Of a stretch of 64,000 bases of DNA, positions 26,994 to 36,988 are shown one piece after another (position 1 is the stretch's first letter; the number at the start of each line of letters is the position of its first letter). Position numbers and translations under genes: made by a program. Source of the DNA: Pseudomonas sp. StFLB209 (GTDB lineage: Bacteria > Pseudomonadota > Gammaproteobacteria > Pseudomonadales > Pseudomonadaceae). A model generated the notes under the pieces. That model was given only the letters and a program-made list of their open reading frames with translations. It did not search any database and was not told where the DNA came from. The DNA is taken from positions 5,597,001 through 5,661,000 of the forward strand of contig NZ_AP014637.1 in the NCBI RefSeq assembly GCF_000829415.1, given 5' to 3'.

Positions 26994-27695
26994 ATGAACG
27001 TCTCGTTCCGCCCGCACTGGCTGCTCGCCCTCGCCCTGCCCCTGGCCCTGATCGCCTGCGGCAATGACGAACCCAAGCAGCGCGCAGCTTTTACCGAGTT
27101 CCTGCAAACCCGCATCGTCGACAAACCCGGTGTCCGGGTGCCCAAGCTGACCGCCGAAGAGTCCAAGTCGTTTGGCGACTACACCCGCCATTACGCAGTG
27201 ATCAGCGATTTCAACGGTGACATGGACACGGCAGCCAAACCGCTCAGCGGCCTGTTGCAAAAAGGTGCAGTGCGTTCGCTCAACGATGTGATCGACCGCC
27301 GCGAAGACATCAAGACCGCGCAGGCCGGTCTCAACGACATGGGCGTGCAGCTCAAGGAGCACAAGGCCAAGGCCGACAGCGCCCACGCCCAGCTCAAGCA
27401 GCCAGACGATTTGAAGGTGGTGTATGACAAGGCCTATGCAAAGACCGTGAGCGTGCCGGCCGATACCTTTCTGGAGGTTCTGCCGCAGATCAATGGCACC
27501 CTGGACAGCAGCCTGAAAGTTGCTGACTACGTGACCGCGCACAAAGAGCAGATCGATATCAAAGGCCCGGTGGTCACTGTCAAGGATCCGAACGTACAGG
27601 CAGAGTTGAATACCCTGCTGCAGGAACTCAACAGCCAGGCGCAAGCCGTGCAGAAGGCCCAGCAGAAGTTGCAGGGTGTGATGCTCGGGCGTTGA
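26994..27695 (+). CDS. DUF3053 (YiaF-like) lipoprotein
   Basis: The 233-residue protein has a lipoprotein signal with the lipobox LIAC and the modified Cys at residue 22 (LALALPLALIACGN). The body is helical and matches DUF3053 proteins (KQRAAFTEFLQTRIVDKPGVRVPKL...). The start at 26994 gives a proper signal. A longer frame from 26865 is not supported. It should be anchored in the envelope. No function is established. Confidence 0.85.
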   Translation: MNVSFRPHWLLALALPLALIACGNDEPKQRAAFTEFLQTRIVDKPGVRVPKLTAEESKSFGDYTRHYAVISDFNGDMDTAAKPLSGLLQKGAVRSLNDVIDRREDIKTAQAGLNDMGVQLKEHKAKADSAHAQLKQPDDLKVVYDKAYAKTVSVPADTFLEVLPQINGTLDSSLKVADYVTAHKEQIDIKGPVVTVKDPNVQAELNTLLQELNSQAQAVQKAQQKLQGVMLGR

Positions 27696-27830
27696 TTCTC
27701 GCGCAGCGGTGCTGCGCTGCTGCGCCGTCCTGGCACAGTAGCGCAGTCATAGGCTGTAACGTTCCAGCAATTGCGGTAACGAATCTGCCGTGGGTAGATT
27801 TCCGTGAACCTCTATTCAGGAAGCCAACCA

Positions 27831-28910
27831 TTGGACTCTCTCACCCAGGCTGTGCTCGGTGCCGCCATTCAAGGTACGGTCTTGGGCCGCGTACAGGGCA
27901 GGCGTTCGTTGCTGTATGGCGCAGCATTAGGCACGCTCCCCGACCTGGATGTGCTGATCAGGTACGCTGACCCCGTGTCGCAGATGACCTTCCATCGCGG
28001 CTTCTCGCACTCTGTCTTTGTCCTTACAGCGCTTGCCCTGCTGCTGGCCTGGGGGGTTCATTGGCTAGCCAGGCGGCGCTGGCCGGATAAGGGCTATACC
28101 TATACCAGACTGTTCGTGGCCTTCTGGCTGGTACTGCTGACCCATCCGCTGCTCGACTCATTCACGGTCTTTGGAACCCAACTGTTCTGGCCGTTGCAGT
28201 GGGTGCCAGAAAGCTGGTCAGCGGTTTTCATCATTGATCCTGTCTACACCGTGCCACTGCTGGCGGCTGTTAGCTACGCGCTGGTCAAAGGTCTTGCCGG
28301 ACGTGCGACCTATGTCATGGGAACGGCGCTGTTGCTGAGCACGGCTTACCTTGGCTTGTGCCTGGCGGGCCGGGTGGTCATCGAGCAGCGGTTTGCCTCG
28401 GCGCTGAGCCAGCAAGGTGTCATCGTAGCTGACGTGCGCGCGGTCCCGATGGCGTTCAACAGCCTGGTATGGCGGGTAATGGCCAAGGCGCCGAATGGGG
28501 AGTACTACGAGGGTGTGAGCAGCATCTTTGACCGGGCGCCCCCGGAAATGCAGCGCCATCGTTTCAACCTTGAACTGGCCAAGCCGCTGACCGACGTGCC
28601 ATTGCATGATCGGCTGCGCTGGTTCACCGATAACTGGCTGCGGTACGACATCGTTGCCGGTGGCTTGATCGTCACCGATCTGCGCATGGGTACGCCTGGC
28701 AACTACACCTTCCGCTTCAAAATGGCCCAGCGCAATGCCGCTGGCAGTTGGGAAGCAATCACCCCCCAGAGGCATCGCAGTGCGGGCCCTGATGCTCTGT
28801 TCAATCGCCAGGACCTCAGCCTGATCTGGCAGCGCATCCTCGATCAACAGCCACCGCTGCCTTTGGCAGCATGGACCAGCAGATACCTGGCTGAGACCGA
28901 GGGGCAGTGA
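27831..28910 (+). CDS. Membrane-bound metal-dependent hydrolase (YdjM/DUF457-like)
   Basis: The 359-residue protein opens with MDSLTQAVLGAAIQG, typical of this family, if translation starts at the TTG at 27831. AGGAAG lies about seven bases upstream. The GTG at 27804 is a weaker alternative. Metal-ligand patterns LGTLPDLDVL, HRGFSHS and THPLLDSFT are present. About five membrane helices occupy the first 190 residues, with a soluble domain after them. The biochemical role is not known. Confidence 0.87.
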   Translation: MDSLTQAVLGAAIQGTVLGRVQGRRSLLYGAALGTLPDLDVLIRYADPVSQMTFHRGFSHSVFVLTALALLLAWGVHWLARRRWPDKGYTYTRLFVAFWLVLLTHPLLDSFTVFGTQLFWPLQWVPESWSAVFIIDPVYTVPLLAAVSYALVKGLAGRATYVMGTALLLSTAYLGLCLAGRVVIEQRFASALSQQGVIVADVRAVPMAFNSLVWRVMAKAPNGEYYEGVSSIFDRAPPEMQRHRFNLELAKPLTDVPLHDRLRWFTDNWLRYDIVAGGLIVTDLRMGTPGNYTFRFKMAQRNAAGSWEAITPQRHRSAGPDALFNRQDLSLIWQRILDQQPPLPLAAWTSRYLAETEGQ

Positions 28911-28938
28911 GCGGCTCCTACGGGGCAATGCCGATCAG

Positions 28939-30585
28939 TCAGGCGGTCGTCTTGCGCACCGCCGGTTGCTCGAACCGGACGGCTTCAGCAGCCATCAGCG
29001 ACGCTGAATGGGCCTCAAGCAGCGACGCATTGGCAAACAGGCTGTGGGTCAGGCTGTAGCCGGTCAGCAGCATGTAGAACGCGATCGGCAGGCCCACCAC
29101 GATACTTGCCATCTGGATCGCCACCAGCCCGCCAGCAATGATCAGGCTGGCGGCAATCGCCCCTTCCAGTACACACCACAGTACCCGTATCCAGTTCGGC
29201 GGGTTGATGCTGCCCAGTGAGTTGAGCATGCACAGCACCTGGGTGCCGGCATCGGCCGCGGTGACGAAGTGCACGGCCAGCAGCAGGCAGACAATCACAC
29301 TGAGAATACCGCCCACGGTCGGCCCGTCCAGACGCTCAAGCAGGGTGAACATCGCCAGGGTGGTTTCCTTGCGGGTCGCCTCCAGCACCGGGCCACCCTT
29401 GAACTCGCCAGCCGCCTGTTGTTCGGCCACCGGCAATTGCGCATAAGCGTGGCGGGCCTGCTGTTCGTCCTTGAGCGACGCGCCGCCGAACACCGCCATC
29501 CACAAAATAGTCACCATGGTCGGCACCAGCAGCGCCCCGAACACCAGTTCACGGATGGTCCGGCCCCGGGAAATACGCGCGATGAACAGGCCCACGAACG
29601 GCCCCCAGGTCATCCACCACGGCCAGTAGAACGCAGTCCAGCTTTTCTGCCAGTCAGTATTGGCCTGGGTGTCGGTCCAGAAGCTCATGGCGACGATGTT
29701 CTGCAGGTAGTCGCCGGTCGATTCGAATGCCAGGTTCATGATGTAGTTGGTCGGCCCCAGGGTCAGCACCACCAGCATCAGGCCGAAGGAGATCCACATG
29801 TTCAGGGTCGACAGGCGCTTCATGCCCTTCGACACCCCGGCCACCAGCGAGATCGAGGCAATCACCGTCACCACGGCGATGATCGACAACTTGAAGCCCA
29901 TGCTGACCGGTACGCCGAACACCTGATGCAGGCCCATGTTGATCTGCTCGACCCCCAGCCCCAGCGACTGGGAAACGCCGAAGGCGGTCACCGCACCGCC
30001 GACAATGTCCACGGTATGACCAATCGGCCCATAGATGCGCTGACCAATCAGCGGATAAAGGATCGAGCGCAGCGCCAGTGGCAGCCCTTCGCGGTAGGCG
30101 TAATAGGCCAGGCCCAGGCCGATGATGGTAAAGATTGCCCAAGGGTGCAGACCCCAGTGCAGCAGGGTAATGCGCATGGCCATCGACGCGGCCTGATCGG
30201 TCATCCCCGCAGTGAACGGGTTGCTGGCGTAATGCAGCACAGGTTCTGCGACCGACCAGAAGATCAGCCCAACGCCCATCCCGGCGCTGAACAGCATGGC
30301 AATCCAGGCGGCAAAGCTGAACTCTGGCGCTTCATCGGGGCGGCCCAGTTTCAGACTCCCGTGGCGGCTGAAGGCGATCACGATCAGCAGCGCCAGGACG
30401 CCGCTGACCAAGGCCAGGTAGAACCACTTGAGATTATCCAGAATGGCGTCGGAAGCGCCTTTGAACACCCCCGCTGCCTGGTCACCATAAGAAGCGCAGA
30501 GGATCACGAACGCGACGACGATGGAGATCGACCCCACCGTCACAATAGGGTTGAGGCCTTTGAACAGGCCTTGTTTTGCACGCAT
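28939..30585 (-). CDS. BCCT-family betaine/choline/carnitine transporter
   Basis: The 548-residue protein has twelve predicted membrane helices. The BCCT signature (MGVGLIFWSVAEPVLHY) lies near 145, and the tryptophan-rich substrate region WTAFYWPWWMTWGPFVGLFIARISRGRTIRE lies near 355. The start at 30585 has AAGGA upstream. A longer frame to 30804 runs through a REP. BCCT carriers import quaternary ammonium or sulfonium compounds with sodium or protons. The adjacent quaternary-ammonium-type Rieske oxygenase supports a catabolic role for the imported compound. Confidence 0.93.
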   Translation of the reverse strand: MRAKQGLFKGLNPIVTVGSISIVVAFVILCASYGDQAAGVFKGASDAILDNLKWFYLALVSGVLALLIVIAFSRHGSLKLGRPDEAPEFSFAAWIAMLFSAGMGVGLIFWSVAEPVLHYASNPFTAGMTDQAASMAMRITLLHWGLHPWAIFTIIGLGLAYYAYREGLPLALRSILYPLIGQRIYGPIGHTVDIVGGAVTAFGVSQSLGLGVEQINMGLHQVFGVPVSMGFKLSIIAVVTVIASISLVAGVSKGMKRLSTLNMWISFGLMLVVLTLGPTNYIMNLAFESTGDYLQNIVAMSFWTDTQANTDWQKSWTAFYWPWWMTWGPFVGLFIARISRGRTIRELVFGALLVPTMVTILWMAVFGGASLKDEQQARHAYAQLPVAEQQAAGEFKGGPVLEATRKETTLAMFTLLERLDGPTVGGILSVIVCLLLAVHFVTAADAGTQVLCMLNSLGSINPPNWIRVLWCVLEGAIAASLIIAGGLVAIQMASIVVGLPIAFYMLLTGYSLTHSLFANASLLEAHSASLMAAEAVRFEQPAVRKTTA

Positions 30586-30630
30586 CAACGATGTCCTTCT
30601 TATTCTTGGAAAATGGGTGAAGCGTCCCCC

Positions 30631-30738
30631 CTGCGGGAGCGGGCCTGCCGGAGTGCCGGACCACAGCGAAAAGGCCGGAAAATTCACGGCATCTGCTGCG
30701 AATGTGCCGCCGTCTTCGTCAGCAAGCTGACTCCCACC
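30631..30738. repeat. REP/REPIN
   Basis: The element runs from ctgcgggagcgggcc to agcaagctgactccca, with the shared core ggccggaaaattcacggcatctgctgcgaatgtgccgcc. It separates the BCCT gene from the reductase gene and may insulate or stabilise the transcripts. Confidence 0.75.
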
Positions 30739-30761
30739 GAGCTGCCAGAACAGCAGTGGGC

Positions 30762-31904
30762 TTACAGATCGACCACCAGGTCCGAGGTCGGGCGGCTGCA
30801 GCACAACAGGCGCAGGCCCTTGTCAATTTCACGCTGGCGGATGCCACCGTTGTGGTTCATTTCCACGCTGCCTTCCAGCACCGCGGTCTTGCAAGTGCCG
30901 CACACGCCCTGGCTACACGACGACGGCACCACTGCGCCAGCGGCTTTCGCCGCCGCCAGCACGGTCTGGCTGGCGGTCATGGTGAACTCCTTGCCGGAAC
31001 GGGCCAGGCGCACGGTAAAGGTGCCCTGCTCCTGGCCTGGAGTGGCGGCTGGCGCAGGCGCTTCGGCCACCACTTCGGCAGTGATATCGAAGCTCTCCTG
31101 GTGGTAGCGCTGCATGTCGAAGCCGGCACTGCCGAGCAGCGACTTGACCGCGTCCATATAGCCCTTGGGTCCACAGGTAAAGACTTCCCGCTCTTGGTAG
31201 TCAGGAATCTGCCGTTGCAACTCTTCGACCGACAGGCGCCCTACCGGCCCGCTCCAGTCCGGCTCGTCGCCCAGGCCCTCGCAGAAAAACAGGGTGCGCA
31301 GGCGTGGCATCGTGCGCTCCAGACGCGCCAGCTCATCACGAAAAATGATGTCCTTGGGGGTGCGCGCGCTGTGCACGAAGACAATGTCCAGATCCGCGTG
31401 CAGATCAGCAGCGGCGCGGGTCATGGCCATTACCGGGGTGACCCCGGAACCGGCCGACAGGTACAGCAGTTTGCGCGCCGGTGCCGCCACCGGGGTGAAG
31501 ATCCCGGCAGGTCCCGAGGCTGCCAGTGCATGACCGGCGCGCAGGTTATCGTGCAACCAGTTGGACACCGCGCCGCCCGGCACCCGTTTGACGGTAATCG
31601 AGAAAGTGAACGGCCGGGTCGGCGTCGAGGACAGCGTGTAGCAGCGTGAGACGCTCTGCCCATCGATGACCGGCGATACGGTGAGGAACTGCCCCGGCTC
31701 ATAAGCCAGTGCCGAATAATCCGGGCAATGGAAAGTAAAGGTCTTCACGTCGTGGGTTTCATCCACGACGCTCAGGCATTCGATGCGCCTGGTATCGCCG
31801 CTGCCCCACTGGGCGCCATAGGCGCTCCAGTGGTCGGTGTCGGCAAAGCGCTGGTCAGCACGCAGGCTGGCCACGTTCTGCTGCAGGTTCTCGAGCATAT
31901 TCAT
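30762..31904 (-). CDS. Reductase component of a Rieske oxygenase (GbcB-like)
   Basis: The 380-residue electron-transfer protein has a flavin domain (RCYTLSS at 87-93), an NAD domain (GSGVTP at 152-157) and a C-terminal plant-type [2Fe-2S] ferredoxin domain with Cys330, Cys335, Cys338 and Cys368. This order (FNR then ferredoxin) is that of GbcB and related reductases. It would pass electrons from NAD(P)H to the Rieske oxygenase encoded six bases upstream, with which it is surely co-transcribed. Confidence 0.92.
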   Translation of the reverse strand: MNMLENLQQNVASLRADQRFADTDHWSAYGAQWGSGDTRRIECLSVVDETHDVKTFTFHCPDYSALAYEPGQFLTVSPVIDGQSVSRCYTLSSTPTRPFTFSITVKRVPGGAVSNWLHDNLRAGHALAASGPAGIFTPVAAPARKLLYLSAGSGVTPVMAMTRAAADLHADLDIVFVHSARTPKDIIFRDELARLERTMPRLRTLFFCEGLGDEPDWSGPVGRLSVEELQRQIPDYQEREVFTCGPKGYMDAVKSLLGSAGFDMQRYHQESFDITAEVVAEAPAPAATPGQEQGTFTVRLARSGKEFTMTASQTVLAAAKAAGAVVPSSCSQGVCGTCKTAVLEGSVEMNHNGGIRQREIDKGLRLLCCSRPTSDLVVDL

Positions 31905-31910
31905 CGGCGG

Positions 31911-33167
31911 TCAGACTCCGTGGGCGGCGAGGCGCGCGCGATACCAGCGAGCAAACTGGTCGACATACGGCTCGGTGAATTCGGAATACGGGCCAGGCGC
32001 GAACGCCGGGTCCTGAGTGCCGCTCTGGGTGATCGCCACCAGTGCCGCGTCTTGCTGGGTGGTCGCCACCCAGACTTCGGTGAGCCGCTTGAGGTCATAA
32101 TCGACGCCTTCTACGGCGTCCTGATGCACCAGCCATTTGGTGCGCACCAGAGTGCGGTCCGGCGACAGCGGGAAAATCCAGCTGATCATCGCGTGGTCGC
32201 TCATCACGTGCGCCCAGGCGTTGTTGCCCCACATATGCGTATCGCCCAGATCACGCCGGGTCAGGTTGCCCAGCAGCTTGGTGCAGGCCACTTTGGTGTC
32301 GAGTGTCTGCGACTCGCCGGCGCCTGCGATGATCATCCGCTGGGTGCGAAATTGAGTCGGCGCGTTGTCGTCCAGGTGCTCGACGGTCTCATACAACAGG
32401 CCGTCGCTGGCCCAGCTGGCTTCGATGCCGGCCTTGCGAATCTGATAGGCGTCATAGGAGGCCCGATCGGCTTCGCTCATTTCTTCCAGGCTTACCCCCA
32501 GGTCTTCAGACTGATAGGAGACGATCAGTTCCGGGTGGGTGCCTTCGCAGTGGTAGCACTCGCGGTTGTTCTCCATCACCAGTTTCCAGTTGCCGTTCTC
32601 GACATAGTCCAGCTCGTAGGCAATCCGGGTCTTGCTCAGGTCAAACGGCTCGAAACGCGGTGCCATCGCCGCCTGTAAATTGGCGATGTCCTCAGGCGGG
32701 TTGTCGGCCAGACACACCAGTACATGGGCGCCGACCACCACGCAATTGACCGGGATCAGACTGCGGCACTTGGGATCAAAGCCTTTGCCCATGTTCTTGG
32801 CATGCTTGAGGCTGCCGTCCAGGTCGTAAGTCCATTGGTGATAAGGACACACCAGCATGCCCACAGTGGACTTGCCGGCCGGTTTGAGGCGTGCGCCACG
32901 ATGACGGCAGACATTGCGGTAGGCGCGAACCTGCTCATCGTCGTCACGTAACACCAGAATCGAAGTCTTGCCGATATCCACCGCATACACATCACCCGGC
33001 TCCGGCACGTCGGCGGTGACCGCAACGGTGATCCAGTGTTTGTGAAAGAACACATCGACATCGGTCTCGAAAACATCCTGGCGACTGTAAAGTTCGCCAT
33101 CCATGCCAAAACCGGGGCGGCGTGCATCGAGCAATTCGCTATGCGATTTGTTGGGTGAAGTACTCAT
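31911..33167 (-). CDS. Rieske oxygenase of the quaternary-ammonium type (GbcA/stachydrine demethylase-like)
   Basis: The 418-residue oxygenase has a Rieske centre (Cys87, His89, Cys107, His110) and a mononuclear iron site with His206 and His211. The bridging residue between the two sites is Glu203 (ECYHC) in place of the usual Asp, a mark of oxygenases acting on trimethylammonium-type substrates (GbcA, CntA, stachydrine demethylase). These enzymes remove a methyl group as formaldehyde or split the C-N bond. The start at 33167 has GAGGG upstream, and a longer frame is not supported. Formaldehyde dehydrogenase at the other end of the locus fits demethylation. The exact substrate is not known. 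Confidence 0.92.
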   Translation of the reverse strand: MSTSPNKSHSELLDARRPGFGMDGELYSRQDVFETDVDVFFHKHWITVAVTADVPEPGDVYAVDIGKTSILVLRDDDEQVRAYRNVCRHRGARLKPAGKSTVGMLVCPYHQWTYDLDGSLKHAKNMGKGFDPKCRSLIPVNCVVVGAHVLVCLADNPPEDIANLQAAMAPRFEPFDLSKTRIAYELDYVENGNWKLVMENNRECYHCEGTHPELIVSYQSEDLGVSLEEMSEADRASYDAYQIRKAGIEASWASDGLLYETVEHLDDNAPTQFRTQRMIIAGAGESQTLDTKVACTKLLGNLTRRDLGDTHMWGNNAWAHVMSDHAMISWIFPLSPDRTLVRTKWLVHQDAVEGVDYDLKRLTEVWVATTQQDAALVAITQSGTQDPAFAPGPYSEFTEPYVDQFARWYRARLAAHGV

Positions 33168-33284
33168 GTTGACCCTCAGGCACTTATTTTTTTGTTTGTT
33201 AACCCAGCACAGGTTTGAGTGGATTATCAAAGTGCCCCGAAAGTGCGTCAATGCGCTTAATTTTACCGTTCTCATCACCTCAGG

Positions 33285-34241
33285 TTATTCAGCAATTTCC
33301 TGCACCTGAACCGCCTGGGTTTTTACTTGCAGCCATTGCGCAATCGCCAATACATCCGGATTAACACAATGACCATGTGGCACCACCAGGTAATAAGCAT
33401 CTTTGGGGCGCACGACAAACGGCTCCAGCCGGACCAACGTGCCGGCATCAATAAAGTGCTCCACCATGCGCCCCCAGCCTAACGCCACACCATAACCGTT
33501 CAACGCGGCCTGCACCGCGTCGGTATATAAACTGCAACGCAAGTTGTACTTCAGCCCGGCCAGGTTTACCCCTTCATCCTTGAACCAGCTTTGCCAGGTT
33601 ACCCAACCTTCGGAGGTGGCGTCAGCATCCAGCAAACCGGCACCGGCCAGTTCATCGAGGCTCAGCGGTATGGGATTGCGCGCCAGCCAGGCCGGCGAGC
33701 ACACCGGGAAGACCTCTTCTTCGAATAGCAACAGCGCATGGCCGTCGTCCCACTCGCCGTTGCCAAAGCGCACATCCAGGTCGAAATCCGGGGTGCGCAG
33801 GTTGCCGGTGAACATCTGGGTCGCAAGGCGCAAACGGATATGCGGCAAGGTCTCGCTGAGGCTGGCCAGCCGCGGCATGATCCGGCAATGCGAGAAGGTG
33901 GCGGTCGAGCCCAGCACCAGTTCGCGCTTGTCACTGCCCTGGGTGATCTGGTCAAACCCACTGGCAATTTTTTGCAGCGACTCGGAGATGATGGCAAATA
34001 ACGTCTCGCCGCCTTCGGTCAGGTAGATGCTGCGGTGCAGGCGCTGAAACAGCTGCACGCCGATATTCTCTTCCAGCACCTTGATCTGTTTGCTGACCGC
34101 CGCCTGGGTGACGCCCAGCTCCTTGGCGGCCAGGGTAAAGCTGTTCAGCCGTGCGACTGATTCGAACTGTAACAGGGCAGTCATCGACGGGATGATGCGC
34201 CGGTAACCCTTCTGGGTACTGCCAGCTTGCTGGGTTTTCAT
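33285..34241 (-). CDS. LysR-family regulator (GcvA-like) of the onium locus
   Basis: The 318-residue regulator has a LysR winged helix at about 20-80 (ALLQFESVARLNSFTLAAKELGVTQAAVSKQIKVLE), preceded by a 17-residue extension, and an effector domain after it. The pattern resembles GcvA and choline-sulfate-utilisation regulators. It lies between the Rieske operon (same strand) and the divergent ABC importer. It probably controls both in response to the onium substrate, which is an inference from position. Confidence 0.9.
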   Translation of the reverse strand: MKTQQAGSTQKGYRRIIPSMTALLQFESVARLNSFTLAAKELGVTQAAVSKQIKVLEENIGVQLFQRLHRSIYLTEGGETLFAIISESLQKIASGFDQITQGSDKRELVLGSTATFSHCRIMPRLASLSETLPHIRLRLATQMFTGNLRTPDFDLDVRFGNGEWDDGHALLLFEEEVFPVCSPAWLARNPIPLSLDELAGAGLLDADATSEGWVTWQSWFKDEGVNLAGLKYNLRCSLYTDAVQAALNGYGVALGWGRMVEHFIDAGTLVRLEPFVVRPKDAYYLVVPHGHCVNPDVLAIAQWLQVKTQAVQVQEIAE

Positions 34242-34788
34242 TATTGTTCCGCAATCAGGTTTTAACGAATCAGGTTTTAACGAACAGCTAGCAATAAACA
34301 GGCCGACAACGCATGGAGCCTATCGCTCGGGTCGCCATCGTCCGGTCATCGCGTTCAGGCCGCGGCCAATATAGATATCCGCACACCGCCCTACAATAGC
34401 GAAGCCAGACAGCAGCACCCTGCATAACCTTAGCTCATGCAAGAGACATTTTAAGTTATCCATCCATTAACTACCCCGACACCCGCCAACCCGACCTGCC
34501 GCCCGATCATACAATTTGACCCATCCATACAATCAAGCCCTTGCCACCGGGATTAAAGTGAATCAAGTTCTGCAAACACAAGCATCCCTTAGTGTGCAAT
34601 GAACGATAATTAATAAAAACAACGCATTGTTAGCAGGCCATCTTTCAACCCACGCCTGCAACAAATAAATCGCCCTACCTTTTTACTCGCTCACTGTGCT
34701 GAGCGGCCTGCCAATCACCAGCCGGTATCCAGAACGTTTAGTTGGGTCTCAGGCATTAATTGGTCACAACTATAATAAAGAGGGTCGT
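34242..34788. promoter_or_regulatory. 547-bp divergent regulatory region
   Basis: This long, locally AT-rich gap separates the LysR gene and the ProVWX-type operon and must hold both promoters. A 15-bp direct repeat (aatcaggttttaacg) occurs twice in tandem at about 34254-34283. No coding frame with a ribosome site was found. AGAGGG at 34779-34784 serves the downstream ATPase gene. Confidence 0.55.
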
Positions 34789-35949
34789 ATGAGTGATACC
34801 GATGAAATCCTTGCGGTAAAAAACATCTTCAAGGTCTTTGGTCCGAATCCGGACATGGCCATGCAGATGTTGCGCAACGGAGCCGATAAAAACGAAATAT
34901 TCAGCAAAACCGGCCATGTGGTCGGTGTCTTCGACGCCAGCTTTTCGGTCAAACGCGGCGAAATCTTCGTCATCATGGGCCTGTCCGGTTCGGGCAAGTC
35001 GACCATGGTGCGGCTGTTCAACCGACTGATCGAACCCACCTCCGGCAGCATTCATCTCAACGGCAAGGAAATCACCGGGCTGTCGGACAAGGACTTGCTT
35101 AACGTGCGCCGCAAGGACATGGGCATGGTGTTTCAATCCTTTGCCCTGATGCCGCACATGAGTGTGCTGGAAAACACCGCCTTCGGCCTGGAAATTTCCG
35201 GCGTATCCGAGCAAGAGCGCCATGCCCGAGCCAGTGAAGCGCTGCGTCAGGTGGGCCTGGCCGGTCACGAATACAGTTACCCGCATCAACTGTCTGGCGG
35301 TATGCAACAACGGGTCGGCCTGGCCCGCGCGCTGGCCAACGACCCGGCGATCCTGCTGATGGACGAGGCCTTCTCGGCCCTCGACCCGTTGATTCGTCAC
35401 GAGATGCAGGGTGAACTGATCCGCCTGCAGGCCGAGCAGCAACGCACCATCATTTTCATCTCTCATGACATCGAAGAAGCCATTCGGATCGGCCACCGCA
35501 TCGCGATCATGGAAGGCGGTCGGGTGGTGCAGATCGGCACCCCGCAAGAGCTGATCAATCAGCCGGCCAACGACTACGTACGGACCTTTTTCAAGGGCTT
35601 CGACAGCTCGCGGGTGCTCAAGGCCGGTGACGTGGCGCGCCTGGACCCTGGCATCGTGTGCAAACTCAATGGCAAGGCGCCACAGTTCAAAACCGGCAAC
35701 GATTACGGCTATCTGATCGACGAGCATGGCCACTTGTTGGGCGTGGTCGACACCGATGCGAGCGGTGTTCCGGCGCCAGAACGCTATCGCCTGCATGAAC
35801 AGCAGCCGGTGTACACCGACACCCCGCTGCACGAAGTGCTCGGCATCGTCGCCCGCCTGCCCTACCCGGTTCCGGTACTGGACCGTGGCGGTGCGTTCAA
35901 GGGCACGATTTCCAAGACCCTGTTGCTCCAGACCCTGAGCCGCGACTAA
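34789..35949 (+). CDS. proV: Betaine/onium ABC transporter ATP-binding protein (ProV/OpuAA-like)
   Basis: The 386-residue ATPase has an N-terminal family-specific extension (about 1-50; [19 protein letters not shown]), Walker [10 protein letters not shown], signature [15 protein letters not shown], Walker [14 protein letters not shown] and a C-terminal CBS-like region (about 300-386). This is the ProV/OpuAA layout for glycine-betaine-type importers. The ATG at 34789 has AGAGGG upstream. It starts an operon continuing through permease, binding protein, DddP-like protein and formaldehyde dehydrogenase, so import appears tied to catabolism, not only osmoprotection. Confidence 0.93.
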   Translation: MSDTDEILAVKNIFKVFGPNPDMAMQMLRNGADKNEIFSKTGHVVGVFDASFSVKRGEIFVIMGLSGSGKSTMVRLFNRLIEPTSGSIHLNGKEITGLSDKDLLNVRRKDMGMVFQSFALMPHMSVLENTAFGLEISGVSEQERHARASEALRQVGLAGHEYSYPHQLSGGMQQRVGLARALANDPAILLMDEAFSALDPLIRHEMQGELIRLQAEQQRTIIFISHDIEEAIRIGHRIAIMEGGRVVQIGTPQELINQPANDYVRTFFKGFDSSRVLKAGDVARLDPGIVCKLNGKAPQFKTGNDYGYLIDEHGHLLGVVDTDASGVPAPERYRLHEQQPVYTDTPLHEVLGIVARLPYPVPVLDRGGAFKGTISKTLLLQTLSRD

Positions 35950-35977
35950 GCGCCCACGCCAAAAAGAGGTAGCCCCC

Positions 35978-36931
35978 ATGTCCGAATTCAGCCTTCTCGA
36001 TCCATTCCAGTCGATCACCATTCCCTTGGGTGACTGGGTAGAAGCCGCTCTCAATTACCTGGTACAGAACTTCCGCGAAGTGTTCCGCGCCATCCGCTGG
36101 CCCATCGATCAGGTGCTCAACGGCACCGAATACATCCTGCAAAGCATCCCGCCGAGCATCGGCATCCTGTTGTCGTCATTGCTCGGCTGGCAACTGGCGG
36201 GCAAGCGCATGGCCCTGTTGTGCTTTGTCACCCTGACCCTGCTGGGCTTGATCGGCGTGTGGTCAGAATCGATGACCACCCTGGCGCTGGTGCTGACGGC
36301 GGTGTTTTTCTGTGCGGTGATCGGTATTCCGCTGGGCATCCTCTGCGCCCGCAGTGACCGGCTGGAAAAGATCATTCGTCCGGCACTCGATGCCATGCAG
36401 ACCCTGCCAGCCTTTGTGTACCTGGTGCCGGTGGTGATGCTGTTCGGCATCGGTAACGTGCCTGGCGTGCTGGTCACCATTGTGTTTGCCCTGCCGCCGC
36501 TGGTGCGGCTGACCAACCTGGGTATTCGCCAGGTGCCGGAAGACAAGATCGAAGCCGCCCGCGCCTTTGGCTGCACGCCACGACAGATGCTGACCCGCGT
36601 CCAGTTGCCGCTGGCGACCTCGACGATCATGGCCGGCATGAACCAGACCCTGATGCTGTCGCTGTCGATGGTGGTCATCGCCTCGATGATTTCCGTCGGC
36701 GGCCTGGGCCAGATGGTCCTGCGCGGCATCGGCCGGCTGGACATGGGCCTGGCCACCGTCGGCGGGGTCGGTCTGGTACTGCTGGCGATCTTCCTTGACC
36801 GCCTGACCCAGGCGATGGGTGAAAGAACCGCCGCCGAGCCTGGCCGGCGCTGGTATCACACCGGGCCGCTGGGCCTGCTGCTGCGCCTGTTCGGCGCCAA
36901 CCCGGCTGCAGGGCGGCGCAAGACCGCCTGA
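35978..36931 (+). CDS. proW: Betaine/onium ABC transporter permease (ProW-like)
   Basis: The 317-residue inner-membrane protein has about six to seven helices, with the permease loop [39 protein letters not shown] characteristic of ProW/OpuAB. An N-terminal region of about 80 residues before the first full helix is also family-typical. It lies 28 bp after the ATPase gene with AGAGG upstream, and forms the channel of the importer. Confidence 0.92.
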   Translation: MSEFSLLDPFQSITIPLGDWVEAALNYLVQNFREVFRAIRWPIDQVLNGTEYILQSIPPSIGILLSSLLGWQLAGKRMALLCFVTLTLLGLIGVWSESMTTLALVLTAVFFCAVIGIPLGILCARSDRLEKIIRPALDAMQTLPAFVYLVPVVMLFGIGNVPGVLVTIVFALPPLVRLTNLGIRQVPEDKIEAARAFGCTPRQMLTRVQLPLATSTIMAGMNQTLMLSLSMVVIASMISVGGLGQMVLRGIGRLDMGLATVGGVGLVLLAIFLDRLTQAMGERTAAEPGRRWYHTGPLGLLLRLFGANPAAGRRKTA

Positions 36932-36988
36932 TTCATTCCCCTCTTGACCTGCCGTACTTGAATAACAACCAGAAGAAGGTATGCCACG

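Noticed and set aside
29269..31107. Long plus-strand open frame (612 codons) opposite the BCCT transporter and reductase genes
   Set aside because: It runs through two genes and a REP on the opposite strand and has a shadow-type composition (Gln/His/Arg-rich).
34254..34283. Two tandem copies of aatcaggttttaacg as a possible iteron or CRISPR-like repeat
   Set aside because: Only two copies without spacers are present. It is a short duplication in a promoter region, nothing more can be supported.
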